This document shows, in pieces, positions 63,571 through 64,000 of a stretch of 64,000 nucleotides of DNA. A model generated the notes under the pieces. It was not told the origin of the DNA and did not search any database. It saw only the letters and a program-made list of their open reading frames with translations. The position numbers were made by a program, and so were the translations under genes. Source of the DNA: Chitinophagaceae bacterium (lineage in GTDB: Bacteria; Bacteroidota; Bacteroidia; Chitinophagales; Chitinophagaceae); contig JAFMJI010000004.1 of NCBI GenBank assembly GCA_017853575.1, positions 62,001 to 126,000 of the forward strand, given 5' to 3'. Each line of letters opens with the position of its first letter. Position 1 is the stretch's first letter.

Positions 63571-64000
63571 CTATTCAGCTGATAAAAACGGATATCTGTA
63601 ATCTTTAGGTGGCTCAAATGTCTCTTTCACAGTTCTAACACTCAACCAACGATACAAATTGATGGCAGACCCAGCCTTGTCATTAGTACCTGATGCCCTT
63701 GCACCACCAAATGGTTGTTGCCCAACAACTGCACCTGTAGGTTTATCATTGATATAAAAATTACCAGCTGCATGCTTAAGTGCTTGTGTGGCTTGAATTA
63801 CAGCAGATCTATCTTGCGATATTATTGATCCAGTAAGTGCATAAGGAGAAGTTTTATCGACCAGCTTAAGTGTATCGGTAAACTTCTTCTCATTGTAAAC
63901 ATGTATTGTCAATACAGGTCCAAATATTTCCTCACACATCGTTGCGTATGTTGGATCAGTTGTTTCAATGATGGTTGGCTCAACAAAATACCCTTTTGAT
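63571..64000 (-). CDS. pruA: L-glutamate gamma-semialdehyde dehydrogenase, C-terminal part
   Basis: The open frame runs from the window edge (64000) to a stop at 63571, so only the last 143 residues are seen. MCEEIFGPVLTIHVY, the FGGARASGTNDKAG motif and the closing QPFGG segment match proline-degrading 1-pyrroline-5-carboxylate dehydrogenase rather than other aldehyde dehydrogenases. It oxidises glutamate semialdehyde to glutamate. The N-terminal part with the catalytic Cys is outside the window. Confidence 0.9.
   Translation of the reverse strand, partial: SKGYFVEPTIIETTDPTYATMCEEIFGPVLTIHVYNEKKFTDTLKLVDKTSPYALTGSIISQDRSAVIQATQALKHAAGNFYINDKPTGAVVGQQPFGGARASGTNDKAGSAINLYRWLSVRTVKETFEPPKDYRYPFLSAE

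Noticed and set aside
1-64000. Prophage, insertion sequences, CRISPR, integrases
   Set aside because: No transposase, integrase, direct-repeat array or phage structural gene is visible on either strand.

Overview
The window is a gene-dense piece of a Bacteroidota chromosome, probably from the Saprospiria/Chitinophagia side. The evidence is: TAnnTTTG-type -7 promoter elements in front of many genes; little use of Shine-Dalgarno sequences; a type IX secretion pair (CHU_C-type C-terminal domain plus PorP/SprF); the Bacteroidetes forms of GlmU, BT_3928, DUF4199, DUF1599 and SpmA/B fusion proteins; and a planctomycete-type cytochrome/DUF1501 module that also occurs in some Bacteroidota. I see no insertion sequence, prophage, CRISPR array or integrase. 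No stretch over 300 bases lacks a gene.

Layout. 1-6.6 kb: start of ychF (reverse strand, cut by the window edge), then SpmA/B-folB-M1 peptidase and rpmI-rplT-speA. 6.6-14.5 kb: an unknown secreted protein, bacilliredoxin-lgt-yajQ, rpmE2, GlmU-like-tpiA, an acyl-CoA-binding protein and lepA. 14.5-22.2 kb: a nine-gene reverse-strand run that starts with a dihydroorotase-like gene and continues through DUF4199, two glycosyltransferases and four GDP-heptose genes (hddA, gmhA, hddC, gmhB). 22.2-32.6 kb: tRNA-Pro(GGG), a Tat-exported Gfo/Idh/MocA oxidoreductase, a UbiD-family decarboxylase, ndk, a DHH phosphoesterase, an FKBP lipoprotein, folP, DUF1599, BT_3928, a CBS protein and recF-DUF721. 32.7-39.6 kb: pdhA, a TPR membrane protein, a LutA-like protein, an EVE protein, gyrA and a TPR protein.

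39.7-47.1 kb holds the most unusual unit, five genes separated by 1-12 bases: glycosylasparaginase, CutC, a DUF1549/DUF1553 cytochrome with a CBM6-like insert, a DUF1501 protein and a membrane cytochrome with leucine-rich repeats. A convergent N-acetylhexosamine-kinase-like gene, apparently co-transcribed with serA, overlaps its 3' end. I read this as a candidate glycan capture, oxidation and salvage locus. 49.4-54 kb: a serine hydrolase, nnrD and a K+-dependent-type membrane pyrophosphatase with an extra C-terminal tail. 54-60 kb: a small lipoprotein, PorP/SprF, a 1225-residue IgGFc-binding/PKD/CHU_C surface protein, WbqC and a 10% GC spacer. 60-64 kb: a secreted heavy-metal-associated protein, pyrE, a Nudix hydrolase, pyrR-pyrB-coaD and the 3' end of pruA.

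Pyrimidine synthesis recurs (pyrE, pyrB, pyrR, dihydroorotase-like), but the dihydroorotase-like protein has lost its metal ligands and catalytic Asp. Folate (folB, folP), cell-envelope precursors (GlmU-like, heptose, WbqC, Lgt) and translation (L35, L20, L31, LepA, tRNA-Pro) are the other themes. PyrR is the only recognisable regulator gene.
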